Below are positions 35,208-43,503 of a stretch of DNA of 64,000 nucleotides, one piece after another. The DNA comes from Scytonema sp035967975. Its GTDB lineage: Bacteria > Cyanobacteriota > Cyanobacteriia > Cyanobacteriales > Nostocaceae. Positions within the stretch are counted from its first letter, which is position 1. The number at the start of each line of letters is the position of its first letter. The stretch covers positions 1 to 64,000 of the forward strand of contig JAWQFQ010000023.1 in the NCBI GenBank assembly GCA_035967975.1. Reading direction: 5' to 3'. A model generated the notes under the pieces. It saw only the letters and a list, made by a program, of their open reading frames with translations, was not told the DNA's origin and searched no databases. A program made the position numbers and the translations under genes.

Positions 35208-35984
35208 ATGCCTTCTCCTTTTCCAGGTATGGACCCCTACCTAGAAAGCTACCTTTGGTCAGATGTCCATAACGCTCTTGCTAACAAAATTCGGCAGCAG
35301 CTAACTCCCCAATTGCGTCCCCGCTACACAGCACGTCTGGAAATTTACTTAGTTGAAGACACCACTCCAGAAGCTGAAGTTGGCATTCTCTACCCAGATG
35401 TAAAAGTTCTTCAGGTGAAACAGAGCAGTGTGACCCGCTTACTTTCCACAGAAGGTAATAGTCCTGTTGCTACCACCCCTTTTGCTCTTACACTTCCCGT
35501 CCTCCAACCAATTGAAGTCCGAGTTCCCAGCATTGAAATCCGCGACACAGCCAAAAACATTCTTGTCGCTTGCATTGAAATTCTTTCTCCTGTCAACAAA
35601 CGCGAACCTGGACTGACCACTTATCGGCAAAAACGACAACGCCTCTACCAAGCAAACGTTCACCTCATCGAAATTGACTTGCTACGCAGAGGAATCCGTC
35701 CTTTTAATCACCCCCGTATTCCAGAAGTTCCTTATCTTATCTCTCTCATTCGTGCCAAATTGGGAGTCGTCAACCTCTGGACGTTAACCTTACAAGATTC
35801 TTTACCTACCATTCCCGTTCCTCTGCGCGAACCCGATCCGGATGTTCCCCTCAACCTTGCCATTGCCTTAAATGAAATTTACGATGAAGCTGCCTATGAC
35901 CTATCTATTGACTACCACCAACCTCCCCCACCTCCACCATTGAGTGAAAGCGATCGAGAATTTGTTAACAAATTGTTAAACTAA
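35208..35984 (+). CDS. DUF4058 family protein (paralogue 2)
   Basis: A 258-residue DUF4058 protein with the family start MPSPFPGMDPYLES, the core CIEILSPVNKREPG and HLIEIDLLRRGIRP. It shares the layout of the protein at 24376-25164 but is clearly diverged from it. Located 96 bp after the hybrid kinase gene. Function unknown; E-x-K spacing hints at a nuclease fold but there is no proof. Confidence 0.85.
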   Translation: MPSPFPGMDPYLESYLWSDVHNALANKIRQQLTPQLRPRYTARLEIYLVEDTTPEAEVGILYPDVKVLQVKQSSVTRLLSTEGNSPVATTPFALTLPVLQPIEVRVPSIEIRDTAKNILVACIEILSPVNKREPGLTTYRQKRQRLYQANVHLIEIDLLRRGIRPFNHPRIPEVPYLISLIRAKLGVVNLWTLTLQDSLPTIPVPLREPDPDVPLNLAIALNEIYDEAAYDLSIDYHQPPPPPPLSESDREFVNKLLN

Positions 35985-36048
35985 TCAGCATTTAACTATT
36001 CAATGAAAAAGTATAAAAATAAAAACGTGCTCTGCACAAAATATCAAA

Positions 36049-36378
36049 ATGAGCTTAATTGACCGCGAGCTAACTCTCGACACAAAACATATTACCAAAC
36101 ATCTGCCAGATACTCCTCAAACAAAGCAGCTACTTCAAAAAGAAGGTAGTGCTCATGTATTCAATGATGAAGCCACAATGAAAGCAGTTACTCAAGCAAT
36201 CATAGAAAAAGGGGAGTTCACAGGAGTTGTTCGCGGACACGAGCGCTATGGATTATACTTTGTCGAACCTGTGGGATATCGTCTCAATAGCGATGGCAGT
36301 AAAATTCCACTATATTATGCCGAGATGAAAGTTAAAGGAAACAAATATCATGTCATCCCTCGCACAAAACCTAGCTGA
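36049..36378 (+). CDS. Small toxin-domain-like protein
   Basis: A 109-residue protein. The start HITKHLPDTPQTKQLLQKEG followed by HVFNDEATMKAVTQAI and then four short beta-strand-like stretches (FTGVVRGHERYGLYFVEP, IPLYYAEMKVKG) resembles the helix-helix-sheet layout of C-terminal RNase toxin domains of polymorphic toxin systems (BECR fold: barnase, EndoU, colicin D/E5, RelE). That is inference; no delivery domain is attached. It overlaps the next gene by 29 bases, so they are coupled. Confidence 0.7.
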   Translation: MSLIDRELTLDTKHITKHLPDTPQTKQLLQKEGSAHVFNDEATMKAVTQAIIEKGEFTGVVRGHERYGLYFVEPVGYRLNSDGSKIPLYYAEMKVKGNKYHVIPRTKPS

Positions 36379-36598
36379 TAATTGGGCATTTACAGAGCTG
36401 TGGGTAGATCCAACCGCATCGCCTCCTTACGTTCTGATTTTGCTTAGCAACACTCAAGGAAGGAGTTGCATTTACGATCCTACTCAGAATTACCAAGTGG
36501 TGTTTTCCAGTGATTCTTATGAAGAGGCAAAACTTTGGTTACTCGAAGATGAGTATGAGCGAGTCGAAGGGCGACTTACAGACATAATGGTAGCTTAA
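36350..36598 (+). CDS. Acidic partner of the toxin-like gene
   Basis: An 82-residue acidic protein with no recognised family. Segments include WAFTELWVDPTASPPYVLIL and SYEEAKLWLLEDEYERVEG. The gene begins 29 bases before its neighbour ends, a tight overlap usual for toxin and immunity or antitoxin genes. The size and acidity would suit a partner that neutralises an RNase-like protein. There is no direct evidence of such an activity. Confidence 0.65.
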   Translation: MSSLAQNLADNWAFTELWVDPTASPPYVLILLSNTQGRSCIYDPTQNYQVVFSSDSYEEAKLWLLEDEYERVEGRLTDIMVA

Positions 36599-36702
36599 TC
36601 AAGCAAACTGGATTGCGAATACTATCTTCAGCTTCCCCCGGTTGAAGCTTGTTTGATAGGCAAATCATTCTAGTGGTTTACCAAAGCAACTTTGCATAGT
36701 AC

Positions 36703-36735
36703 AGAAACCCGGTATCTTCAAGATACCGGGTTTCT
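36703..36735. repeat. Family-1 palindrome
   Basis: Perfect hairpin AGAAACCCGGTATCTT / AAGATACCGGGTTTCT between the toxin-like pair and the convergent ABC permease gene. Confidence 0.85.
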
Positions 36736-36831
36736 AATTTCCCCTTAACCAACAAGTCTTGAATAACCATTAACCATGACCCCCGCCATAATCTGACGAG
36801 AGTAATAAAAGAGCGTTAGTTTTACAAAAAT

Positions 36832-37737
36832 TTAATTTGTCAAAGGTTCTCCCGCATTTCGGTTTAGTAACAATCGCAAAGTTGAGAGACCCAAAATAAT
36901 CAAAAATAACACCAATCCAATTGTGCAAGCATAGCTGATTTCCAAATTCGTAAATGCTTGTTCGTATAAGTAATAAACAATTGTTTTTGAGCTATTGCGG
37001 GGACCGCCTTGAGTCATGATGTAGACTTCTTCAAAAACCTTGGTTGCAGAAATAGCCGAAATGACTCCTACTAAAGCTAGATAGGGTTTCATCAAAGGTA
37101 CAGTGATGTCCCAATGTTTACTGATACCATCTGACCCATCAATTGCTGCAGCTTCGTAAATATCAGCCGGAATGGATTGTAACCCAGCTAGGTATATGAC
37201 CATATAGTAGCCCAATCCTTTCCAAATGGTCACAATCATAACGCTGTATAGTGCAAAATGGGGACTGGTTAACCAGGGAATACCTTCTGGAAGAATACCT
37301 TTCAGCAACTGATTGAGTAAGCCGTTTTCTGCATACAACCACCTCCATGCAATTCCCGCAACTACCATTGAAATGACGACTGGTGTGTAATAAGCAGCTC
37401 GAAACCAGTGCATTCCGCGCAGTTTCTGATTCACTAAAATAGCTAACGCCAAGGGAGCAATGACTAAAATTGGTACAGCACCTACTAAGTATATTAAGGT
37501 GTTGACCAAAGTCTGCCAGAAAACAGGGTCTTTCCACAAACGGTTGAAGTTGGCAAAACCTACCCACTCCGGCATCTGAGTTAAGTCATATTCGTAACGT
37601 GTGAAACTGAGGTAGAATGCTTGTAGCGCTGGGTAAAAGACGGTTAATCCCAAGATAATTAGCGCTGGGAGCAAAAATAAGTACGGAGTTAAACGCTGTA
37701 TATTAATTCTTGAGCTTTTAAATGTCAATCTATTCAT
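36832..37737 (-). CDS. Sugar ABC transporter permease (MalF/UgpA type)
   Basis: A 301-residue inner-membrane permease with six predicted helices. The EAA loop that docks the ATPase is clear: EAAAIDGSDGISKHWDITVP. Family start TPYLFLLPALIILGLTVFYPAL and the W-F region VNTLIYLVGAVPILV agree with the carbohydrate uptake group CUT1. The second permease, the binding protein and the ATPase are not adjacent, so partner subunits must be encoded elsewhere. Substrate unknown. Confidence 0.9.
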   Translation of the reverse strand: MNRLTFKSSRINIQRLTPYLFLLPALIILGLTVFYPALQAFYLSFTRYEYDLTQMPEWVGFANFNRLWKDPVFWQTLVNTLIYLVGAVPILVIAPLALAILVNQKLRGMHWFRAAYYTPVVISMVVAGIAWRWLYAENGLLNQLLKGILPEGIPWLTSPHFALYSVMIVTIWKGLGYYMVIYLAGLQSIPADIYEAAAIDGSDGISKHWDITVPLMKPYLALVGVISAISATKVFEEVYIMTQGGPRNSSKTIVYYLYEQAFTNLEISYACTIGLVLFLIILGLSTLRLLLNRNAGEPLTN

Positions 37738-37935
37738 AGGATGCTTTTTTTCGTGCTTTAAGAAAGATGAAATTTCGTTTTTAAAAATGCATTCTAGAGA
37801 AGCAAATTAATAGACATTTCCGACAAAGATGTAAGGGCGAACGGCAGGAGCGCCCCTACCAAGGCTTTCAGGTCATGGATATTTAATTTCTGGAGATGTC
37901 TAATATTACATTACACGAGCAATTGAGCTTGAATC

Positions 37936-38661
37936 ATGATTGCTAACTTAGATGAGAAGGGTTGGGAAGTTATTTACCATCGCGCCCATGCTTTGCTTGC
38001 TGCTCAGATAGCAGGACATTGGCACCCCAACAAACGCCCTATGCGCTGGTTGGAGACGATCGCTGCTATTTCCCATCACGACGATTTGGAAAAGGAATGG
38101 GAAGGTAACTATCTCACAGAGGCTGGCGCACCCCTAGACTTTACCTTATACAAAAATACAGATTTAAAAAATTTACAAGGACTCACGCAAAATGCTCGAT
38201 ATCGCGGTAGATGGGTAGCGATGCTGATTTCCATGCACACTAGCTTTCTGCATCAGGGTAGGCGCGGTGAATCACCAGAATTGGATAACTTTTTAGACGA
38301 ACAACTCCAGAATCAGAAACAATGGCGAGAGGAGTTGAATTTGTCTAAGGAGGAAGTAGAAGAAGCTTATGCGTTTTTTCAATGGTGCGATCGCCTCTCT
38401 CTTATCCTCTGCAATCGTGTCCTACCCGCAGGCGAACGGTTTTTAGAAATTGCGACTCTTCCAGACGGTACCCGTTACGATGTCCTGCAATACAGCGATG
38501 GGAATCTAACAGTCAAACCTTGGGTCTTTTTAGAGGAAAAGTTTACTGTTAGTATAGAGGCTAGCTATCTGGAACAACTGAAATTTGATAGTTCTGAAGA
38601 ACTTTCACAAGCACTTCAAACAGCACCCATCAAAACTTTAAATTGGACTTTCGTTTGTTAA
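37936..38661 (+). CDS. DUF3891 family protein
   Basis: A 241-residue cytosolic protein of the DUF3891 family. It has HRAHALLAAQIAGHW near the start and AISHHDDLEKEW, a His/His-Asp pattern that looks like a metal site of HD-type phosphohydrolases. Later AMLISMHTSFLH and FFQWCDRLSLILC complete the helical core. The metal-hydrolase idea is inference; no substrate is known. It stands alone between two intergenic regions. Confidence 0.85.
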   Translation: MIANLDEKGWEVIYHRAHALLAAQIAGHWHPNKRPMRWLETIAAISHHDDLEKEWEGNYLTEAGAPLDFTLYKNTDLKNLQGLTQNARYRGRWVAMLISMHTSFLHQGRRGESPELDNFLDEQLQNQKQWREELNLSKEEVEEAYAFFQWCDRLSLILCNRVLPAGERFLEIATLPDGTRYDVLQYSDGNLTVKPWVFLEEKFTVSIEASYLEQLKFDSSEELSQALQTAPIKTLNWTFVC

Positions 38662-38982
38662 GATTTGGTAAAGATACATACAGTGTCCCCAGCGTTATCG
38701 GCTAGAACTTACATATTGACAAAATAGCCAAGAAGTGCATCAAACAAAACCTAGGAAATTTTCAGGCAATTGCTAATTAACAGGGACATATAGAAAGCAA
38801 TACCGTGGTGTTGAGCAACGTCAAGAAACCCGGTTTCGCATGAGTTACCGGGTTTCTCGCAACTCTTAATTGAACCGTATTGAAATAAAAAGTCCATTGT
38901 CTGTTTTTAAAGAAATCGAAAAGATATTCATTCATACTGTAGAAATGTATAGAAACTTGTAAAATTATGAAAAACATATAAA
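38662..38982. other. Gap with family-1 repeat
   Basis: 321 bases holding the family-1 palindrome at 38824-38857 with right outer arm GAACCGTATTG, then an AT-rich leader of the SGNH hydrolase gene. No gene seen. Confidence 0.55.
38824..38857. repeat. Family-1 palindrome (variant loop)
   Basis: AGAAACCCGGT and ACCGGGTTTCT arms separated by an altered loop TTCGCATGAGTT. The left outer arm GCAATACCG and right GAACCGTATTG remain. Confidence 0.8.
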
Positions 38983-39726
38983 ATGCAAACGTTGAAAGCA
39001 CTTTCCTCAATGCCTGTGTCAGCTGCACCAAAACACTGCCAGCCTCTCAAGATTGTAGCGCTAGGAGATAGCCTGATATATGGGTTCGGCGATCCCGAAG
39101 GAGGAGGTTGGGTAGAACGACTACGACGGTGTTGGATGTCACCTGACAGCGCGGGTCATGTTCTTTATAATCTGGGTGTAAGGGGCGATCGCGTCCAGCA
39201 AGTATCCCACAGACTAGAAGTCGAATTTCGTCATCGGGGTGAATTGCGAAATCAAGTTCCCGACTTGATTATTCTTTCAGTAGGAGTCAATGACACAGCA
39301 CGGTTGGGTCGTCCAAATGGACGGAACTATACAGATTTTGCCACTTTTGAATCACAAATTGCTTCTTTACTTGACCGGGCGCAACAACTTTGTCCGGTTT
39401 TGTTTGTCGGAATGGTACCAGTCAATGAAGCCAAAATGCCATTTCTAGATTGCTTATATTACAATCACGCTGACCAGTACCGCTATAAAGAAGCAACGAG
39501 AATCGCATGCTTACACCGTCGTATTCCCTACCTTGATATTTTCCAGCAATGGATGGAACATGATGAAGCTTGGAGATTAAAACGTGTAGGTGAAGACGGT
39601 CTTCATCCCAACACCTTAGGCTACCAAACTCTACTAAAAGATGTTATGAATTGGGAAGCAATGGCTGACTACAATTCCACAAACTGGCGGAGGGAAGGCT
39701 CTTTTCTTGTGGGAATGAGAGGATAA
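38983..39726 (+). CDS. SGNH/GDSL-type hydrolase
   Basis: A 247-residue esterase/lipase-like hydrolase. Block I is IVALGDSLIYGFGDP with the nucleophile Ser, block III is SVGVNDTARLG with the oxyanion Asn, and block V is DGLHPNTLGYQ with the Asp/His pair. No signal peptide is evident. It may be a short-chain esterase or lysophospholipase-like enzyme; substrate unknown. It is a single gene with a repeat-rich gap on both sides. Confidence 0.88.
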   Translation: MQTLKALSSMPVSAAPKHCQPLKIVALGDSLIYGFGDPEGGGWVERLRRCWMSPDSAGHVLYNLGVRGDRVQQVSHRLEVEFRHRGELRNQVPDLIILSVGVNDTARLGRPNGRNYTDFATFESQIASLLDRAQQLCPVLFVGMVPVNEAKMPFLDCLYYNHADQYRYKEATRIACLHRRIPYLDIFQQWMEHDEAWRLKRVGEDGLHPNTLGYQTLLKDVMNWEAMADYNSTNWRREGSFLVGMRG

Positions 39727-39840
39727 TCTGCACAAAGCCACCCTCATTTGTCATTTGTCATCAGCTTTCAGCGCTTGGCTAAGTGCTATTCATTACAGTT
39801 AAGATACAATACTGCAACCGATAAAGTTATTCGCACCGCA

Positions 39841-39873
39841 AGAAACCCGGTTTCTCGAAGAAACCGGGTTTCT
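39841..39873. repeat. Family-1 palindrome
   Basis: AGAAACCCGGTTTCTC / AAGAAACCGGGTTTCT hairpin about 115 bases after the hydrolase gene. Confidence 0.85.
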
Positions 39874-39956
39874 GTTCCGGCTGTTAGCCCTTAAACGGGT
39901 ATCTGTCACATTCTTTTTTCAAAAATGCATCATAACTTTCAAAATTCATAATTATT

Positions 39957-40394
39957 ATGACTCCTACTTTATTTGGTCGTTGGCAAACTCGATTATTACT
40001 ACTAGCTACTATCGGCGTCTTGGTATCCTTACCTTTTGCAGGAGGTTTGATAGCTTCGAGTCCCAGCACAGTTTATTTTTGGATATTGACTTATATTGCT
40101 ATATTTGGTTTGGTCTGGGATGTTGTTTATGACCAACTGCAAAAGTATCGTTGGGATAGAGACTGGCCCGCCGCATATCAACTCTTTGCAGGTATCTGGG
40201 AAATGGTTTTCGTCTTTTGTGGGGTAAAATTCTTTGGATTTTTACCATTACCCGTACCTAAAGAGGAACTTTCACCGGAAGTTTTTTTACTGCATTACAG
40301 CGTAGTATGGCTAGCAGTTTTTATGACTTCACAAAGTTTAATGAGAATTATATTCGTTCGCTGGCGCTTCCGAGGTGGACAGTGGCTGAATTGA
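39957..40394 (+). CDS. Four-helix membrane protein, unknown
   Basis: A 145-residue protein with about four membrane helices (LLLLATIGVLVSLPFAGG, FWILTYIAIFGLVWDVVY, MVFVFCGVKFFGFL and VVWLAVFMTSQSLM). Between helices 2 and 3 is a charged YRWDRDWPAAYQ loop. I recognise no named family; the pattern is that of a conserved cyanobacterial membrane protein. It stands alone. Confidence 0.7.
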   Translation: MTPTLFGRWQTRLLLLATIGVLVSLPFAGGLIASSPSTVYFWILTYIAIFGLVWDVVYDQLQKYRWDRDWPAAYQLFAGIWEMVFVFCGVKFFGFLPLPVPKEELSPEVFLLHYSVVWLAVFMTSQSLMRIIFVRWRFRGGQWLN

Positions 40395-40473
40395 AAATGG
40401 GGTGTAGGGGACGACGCATTATTAACGATTAGCTGACAGTGAAAGCCTCTGTGGAAGTGAAGGGCGATCGCTG

Positions 40474-40704
40474 TTGAAGGTTAAAATAAACTTAAGAAAT
40501 ACTACTCCACCGATTGCCCCCTACTATATTACTCATCAAAAAGAAATCGACAATTACCTAGAACAGCGTCGTCAAAAAGCTCAACAACAGCGAAATCAAT
40601 TTGAAAAGCAGTATAACTTAGCTTGCTCTGAGGCAGCGATTGCGCGATCGCTATCAACCGCAAGGAGAATCATAGCCAGTCGTCAAGCACTCTTGATAAC
40701 TTAA
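40474..40704 (+). CDS. Small basic helical protein (uncertain)
   Basis: A 76-residue frame that begins with TTG at 40474. Its centre EIDNYLEQRRQKAQQQRNQF is strongly helical and charged, and the tail STARRIIASRQALLIT is basic. No family recognised. The codon start is weak and there is no clear ribosome site, so the gene is tentative. Confidence 0.4.
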   Translation: MKVKINLRNTTPPIAPYYITHQKEIDNYLEQRRQKAQQQRNQFEKQYNLACSEAAIARSLSTARRIIASRQALLIT

Positions 40705-41021
40705 CTCCTTTATTCCGGAGTGAACGTACAGCTAGTAGTCCCAATACTTGTCGGTTAATGGTAGTTGAGGCCTCAGAAACCCGGTTTCTCAAAGAAACCG
40801 GGTTTCTAGTTTTTGCTATCCCTTGCTGTACTAGTCAAAATCTGGAAATCATTCTTAAAGTTTTTGTAAAAGTTTGCAAGTAACAATGTACTTTAAATAA
40901 CTTTTAATCTACCAATAGATAGAGAAGAAAATCCCCTATAAGTCATAAAATATAAAGTTATCATTAAAACCTTACTTCACCACACTCCACTAGGGGTATT
41001 TATTACAAAAAAATTAACTCA
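40705..41021. other. Gap with family-1 repeat
   Basis: 317 bases. A family-1 unit with left arm CAATACTTGTCGGTTAA occupies about 40742-40823; the rest is AT-rich and leads to the small gene at 41022. Confidence 0.55.
40775..40807. repeat. Family-1 palindrome
   Basis: AGAAACCCGGTTTCTC / AAAGAAACCGGGTTTCT hairpin in the gap after the tentative gene at 40474. Confidence 0.85.
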
Positions 41022-41234
41022 ATGCACAAGCTAAACACTGTACGAGTGGGTGCCAAAGTTTCTATTCTACAGCCAGCATACGTAGCTGGTCTTGAGGGTG
41101 TTATCTGTGGTCGGGAAGTTCTTTCAGGCGGTCAACATAGCGAACGCTGGCTTGTTCAAGTAGATGCTGAATTTGTTGTATCCTTGACCTCAAAGGAGTT
41201 TCAGCTTTTAACTGATGATAAACACTTGCTCTAG
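41022..41234 (+). CDS. Small KOW-like cyanobacterial protein
   Basis: A 70-residue beta-rich protein. VRVGAKVSILQPAYVAGLEGVICGRE resembles a KOW or SH3-like barrel motif, then RWLVQVDAEFVVSLTSKEFQLL. It may bind RNA or protein; function unknown. Its stop overlaps by four bases the stop of the next gene on the other strand. Confidence 0.75.
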   Translation: MHKLNTVRVGAKVSILQPAYVAGLEGVICGREVLSGGQHSERWLVQVDAEFVVSLTSKEFQLLTDDKHLL

Positions 41235-41497
41235 GTCATATTTGGCTTTGACTCGCTACTACCAATACCTAACTCTTTCTTAGTGCGTTTCAACTGTTGC
41301 CAAAGAACGTTAATACGATTGTAGGCTTCTTCAGGAGATAGTTTTCCTGATGTTTCCAAACAAGTGATGTAACTCACTTTCTGTGCGAATTCTTGAAGAT
41401 TAGCATTAAAGACCAGAGTCTCTGGTTTGACCTGACCGTGGTAGCGACTGCGCGGATGAAGAAAGTTATGTTTGTCCCCCTGATTGGGTTTGTTCAT
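41231..41497 (-). CDS. Small cyanobacterial protein (DUF7219-like)
   Basis: An 88-residue helical protein with FLHPRSRYHGQVKPETLVF, NANLQEFAQKVSYITCLETS and GKLSPEEAYNRINVLWQQL. The pattern is typical of a widely conserved small cyanobacterial family which I believe is DUF7219; the number is from memory. Function unknown. Convergent with the gene at 41022, with ends overlapping. Confidence 0.75.
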   Translation of the reverse strand: MNKPNQGDKHNFLHPRSRYHGQVKPETLVFNANLQEFAQKVSYITCLETSGKLSPEEAYNRINVLWQQLKRTKKELGIGSSESKPNMT

Positions 41498-41672
41498 ATT
41501 TTCAACTCCATACTACTTAAATTTGATGGAACTTAACCTATTGTTAACCTAAAATGACAATCTCTACAAGGTAATAGTCATAAATCAGAAATGACATCTG
41601 CCGCAAGACTGAAAATTTAAGACCCCCACACCCCTACACCCTCATATAATTGATAATATTTGGTTAAAATCA

Positions 41673-41948
41673 ATGAAATTAATTTTATATAGTAAGCCGG
41701 GATGCCACTTGTGTGAAGGGTTGCAGGAAAAGCTAGAACAAATCCAAAGCCTTAAGTTTGAGCTAGAAATTCGGGATATTACAACTCGTAAAGATTGGTT
41801 TCAAGCTTATCAATATGAGATTCCAGTCCTTTTTTTAGCAAACAGAGGTACAGAGGGCGCAGAGGCGAAGGAGGAACTGTTACCTCGTCTCTCTCCTAGA
41901 GCTACGGTGCAGCAGTTGGAGAAAATGCTGCAAAAGTACCTAAACTAA
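41673..41948 (+). CDS. Glutaredoxin-like protein
   Basis: A 91-residue thioredoxin-fold protein of the glutaredoxin-like DUF836 type. The redox motif is CHLC in LYSKPGCHLCEGL. The cis-Pro follows in YEIPVLFL. It probably reduces disulfides or handles metal in the cytosol; its partner is unknown. The insertion NRGTEGAEAKEELL before the last helix looks charged and flexible and is encoded by a GCAGAGGCG-like stretch resembling an intergenic repeat. Confidence 0.85.
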   Translation: MKLILYSKPGCHLCEGLQEKLEQIQSLKFELEIRDITTRKDWFQAYQYEIPVLFLANRGTEGAEAKEELLPRLSPRATVQQLEKMLQKYLN

Positions 41949-42077
41949 GCATTCAATCGTCAGCCATCAGCTTTTTAGCCAAGATGCTGAGAGCTGATGG
42001 CGGGAATGCAAATACTTACCGTTTGACTATACCTTTGACTACAATAAAGAAGCAACTAACCTCTTGGAGTTCTGGCA

Positions 42078-42650
42078 GTGGGCTTATTTGATGATGTGAG
42101 TCGGTTTCTAGAAAACCGTTTGGAAGAATTTCTGCGAAATAATCCGCATTTGGAGTTAGATGCACTGTTGGAGCAGCTGCGGGAGCAAGAAGAAGACACT
42201 CTCAAGCTCATCGCAGATTTACAATTGCAAGAAAAGCGATCGCAAGAGCAAATTCTCTCCACCGCCCAAGAAATCCAAAAGTGGCATAATCGGGTGCAAA
42301 AAGCAAAAGCTTCTAACAGACAGGATTTGGTAGCAGCAGCCGAACAGCGAGAAGCAGCACTGTTGCGAGAGGGAAATCAGCTTTGGGGACAGATGCAAGG
42401 AGTGAAAGAACGTATTACCCAAGCTAAAGAACTACTGCGGAAAGTTCAAGTACGGCGACAAGAAGTACAAGCAAAAGCCGTTGAAGCCCAGACAGCACGG
42501 GCTAAAGCTCAAGCACAGCAACGCGTAGAAGCTGCAGGTTGGTGGAATGCGGCTAGTAGCTACTCTGGATATGATGATTTAGAAGATAAGTTCCGCCGTT
42601 GGGAAACTCAAGAAGAGTTAGAACAAATGAAGCGAAATATGGGGAAATAA
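42078..42650 (+). CDS. TIGR04376 family coiled-coil protein
   Basis: A 190-residue, largely coiled-coil protein of the cyanobacterial family TIGR04376. It starts (GTG) with GLFDDVSRFLENRLEEFL, has a long helix with LDALLEQLREQEEDTLKL and KWHNRVQKAKASNR, and ends in YDDLEDKFRRWETQEELEQM, the conserved tail. The layout recalls PspA/Vipp-type helices. Function unknown. Confidence 0.85.
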   Translation: MGLFDDVSRFLENRLEEFLRNNPHLELDALLEQLREQEEDTLKLIADLQLQEKRSQEQILSTAQEIQKWHNRVQKAKASNRQDLVAAAEQREAALLREGNQLWGQMQGVKERITQAKELLRKVQVRRQEVQAKAVEAQTARAKAQAQQRVEAAGWWNAASSYSGYDDLEDKFRRWETQEELEQMKRNMGK

Positions 42651-42651
42651 T

Positions 42652-42697
42652 TAGTTGTTAGTGGTTAGTAGTTAGTTGTTAGTAGTTAGTTGTTAGT
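42652..42697. repeat. TTAGTTG / TTAGTAG tandem repeat
   Basis: Six to seven GTTAGTT-like heptamers directly after the TIGR04376 gene; a similar run is at 62028-62058. Confidence 0.75.
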
Positions 42698-42799
42698 CGT
42701 GTGTTTTCACAACTATCGACTATCCACTATCCACTCACTTTTCGTATATTTGTTGTCGTCGCCACATTCTCTAAAGGTTCCAGCTAAGATAATCAAGGC

Positions 42800-43387
42800 A
42801 TGGAATACAATATCTTTGTGAATGTTTTGACGAGCCTGCAACGGTTATTTGTAGGTTACATTGCAGCTGCTGTTTTGGGGATTTTTTTTGGTCTGATAAT
42901 TGGGATCAATCCCTTAGCTTATCAAATACTTAAGCGCCTACTACAAATTGCACATAGTATCCTTCCTATAGCCTTGCTACCAATTGCTTTGATAGCATTT
43001 CAACAAATTGAACCCGCAGCTTTTATTGTAGTCTTTTTTAGTGCCTTTTGGTCAATTATTTTAGATACGGCACGAGGAATGCGGCAGTTTCGCCAAAAAG
43101 GTAATAGCTATAGAACTGTTCTTTATCATATATTTAATGCTTTAAGGAGTGCCATTTGGATTGCCTGGTTTACGGTGATAGCTACAGAAATGTTAATAGG
43201 TAAACAAGGGCTGGGTTTTGTTCTTTGGAGTGCGTATAATTCGAGAAATATAAATTCTATTATCCTGGCTATATTCTACACTAGTATTATTAGCTTTTTA
43301 CTTGACCAGCTGTTAGACATAATCGGATACTTTCTTTCTCAAATTGTCTTGGACGGAAAACCAAAAGATGAAGGGGCTTCCAAATAA
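42800..43387 (+). CDS. ABC transporter permease (nitrate/taurine type), orphan
   Basis: A 195-residue membrane protein with five or six helices, similar to the SsuC/NrtB/TauC permeases. LQRLFVGYIAAAVLGIFFGL matches the family start. ILPIALLPIALIAF and EMLIGKQGLGFVLW follow, the latter close to the usual GLG loop. It is shorter than typical (about 250), lacking the first helix. No ATPase or binding protein lies beside it, so it may be incomplete or work with distant subunits. Confidence 0.75.
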   Translation: MEYNIFVNVLTSLQRLFVGYIAAAVLGIFFGLIIGINPLAYQILKRLLQIAHSILPIALLPIALIAFQQIEPAAFIVVFFSAFWSIILDTARGMRQFRQKGNSYRTVLYHIFNALRSAIWIAWFTVIATEMLIGKQGLGFVLWSAYNSRNINSIILAIFYTSIISFLLDQLLDIIGYFLSQIVLDGKPKDEGASK

Positions 43388-43503
43388 AAAAATACTCAAA
43401 AATTTCTTGTGGTCTGTCTCAGACGTCACTGAGCGGAGGCGGGCGAGGACGCCCACCCCACAATATTGGTTAATTTATTTCTTGGAAATCCCTTATGAAG
43501 CAT

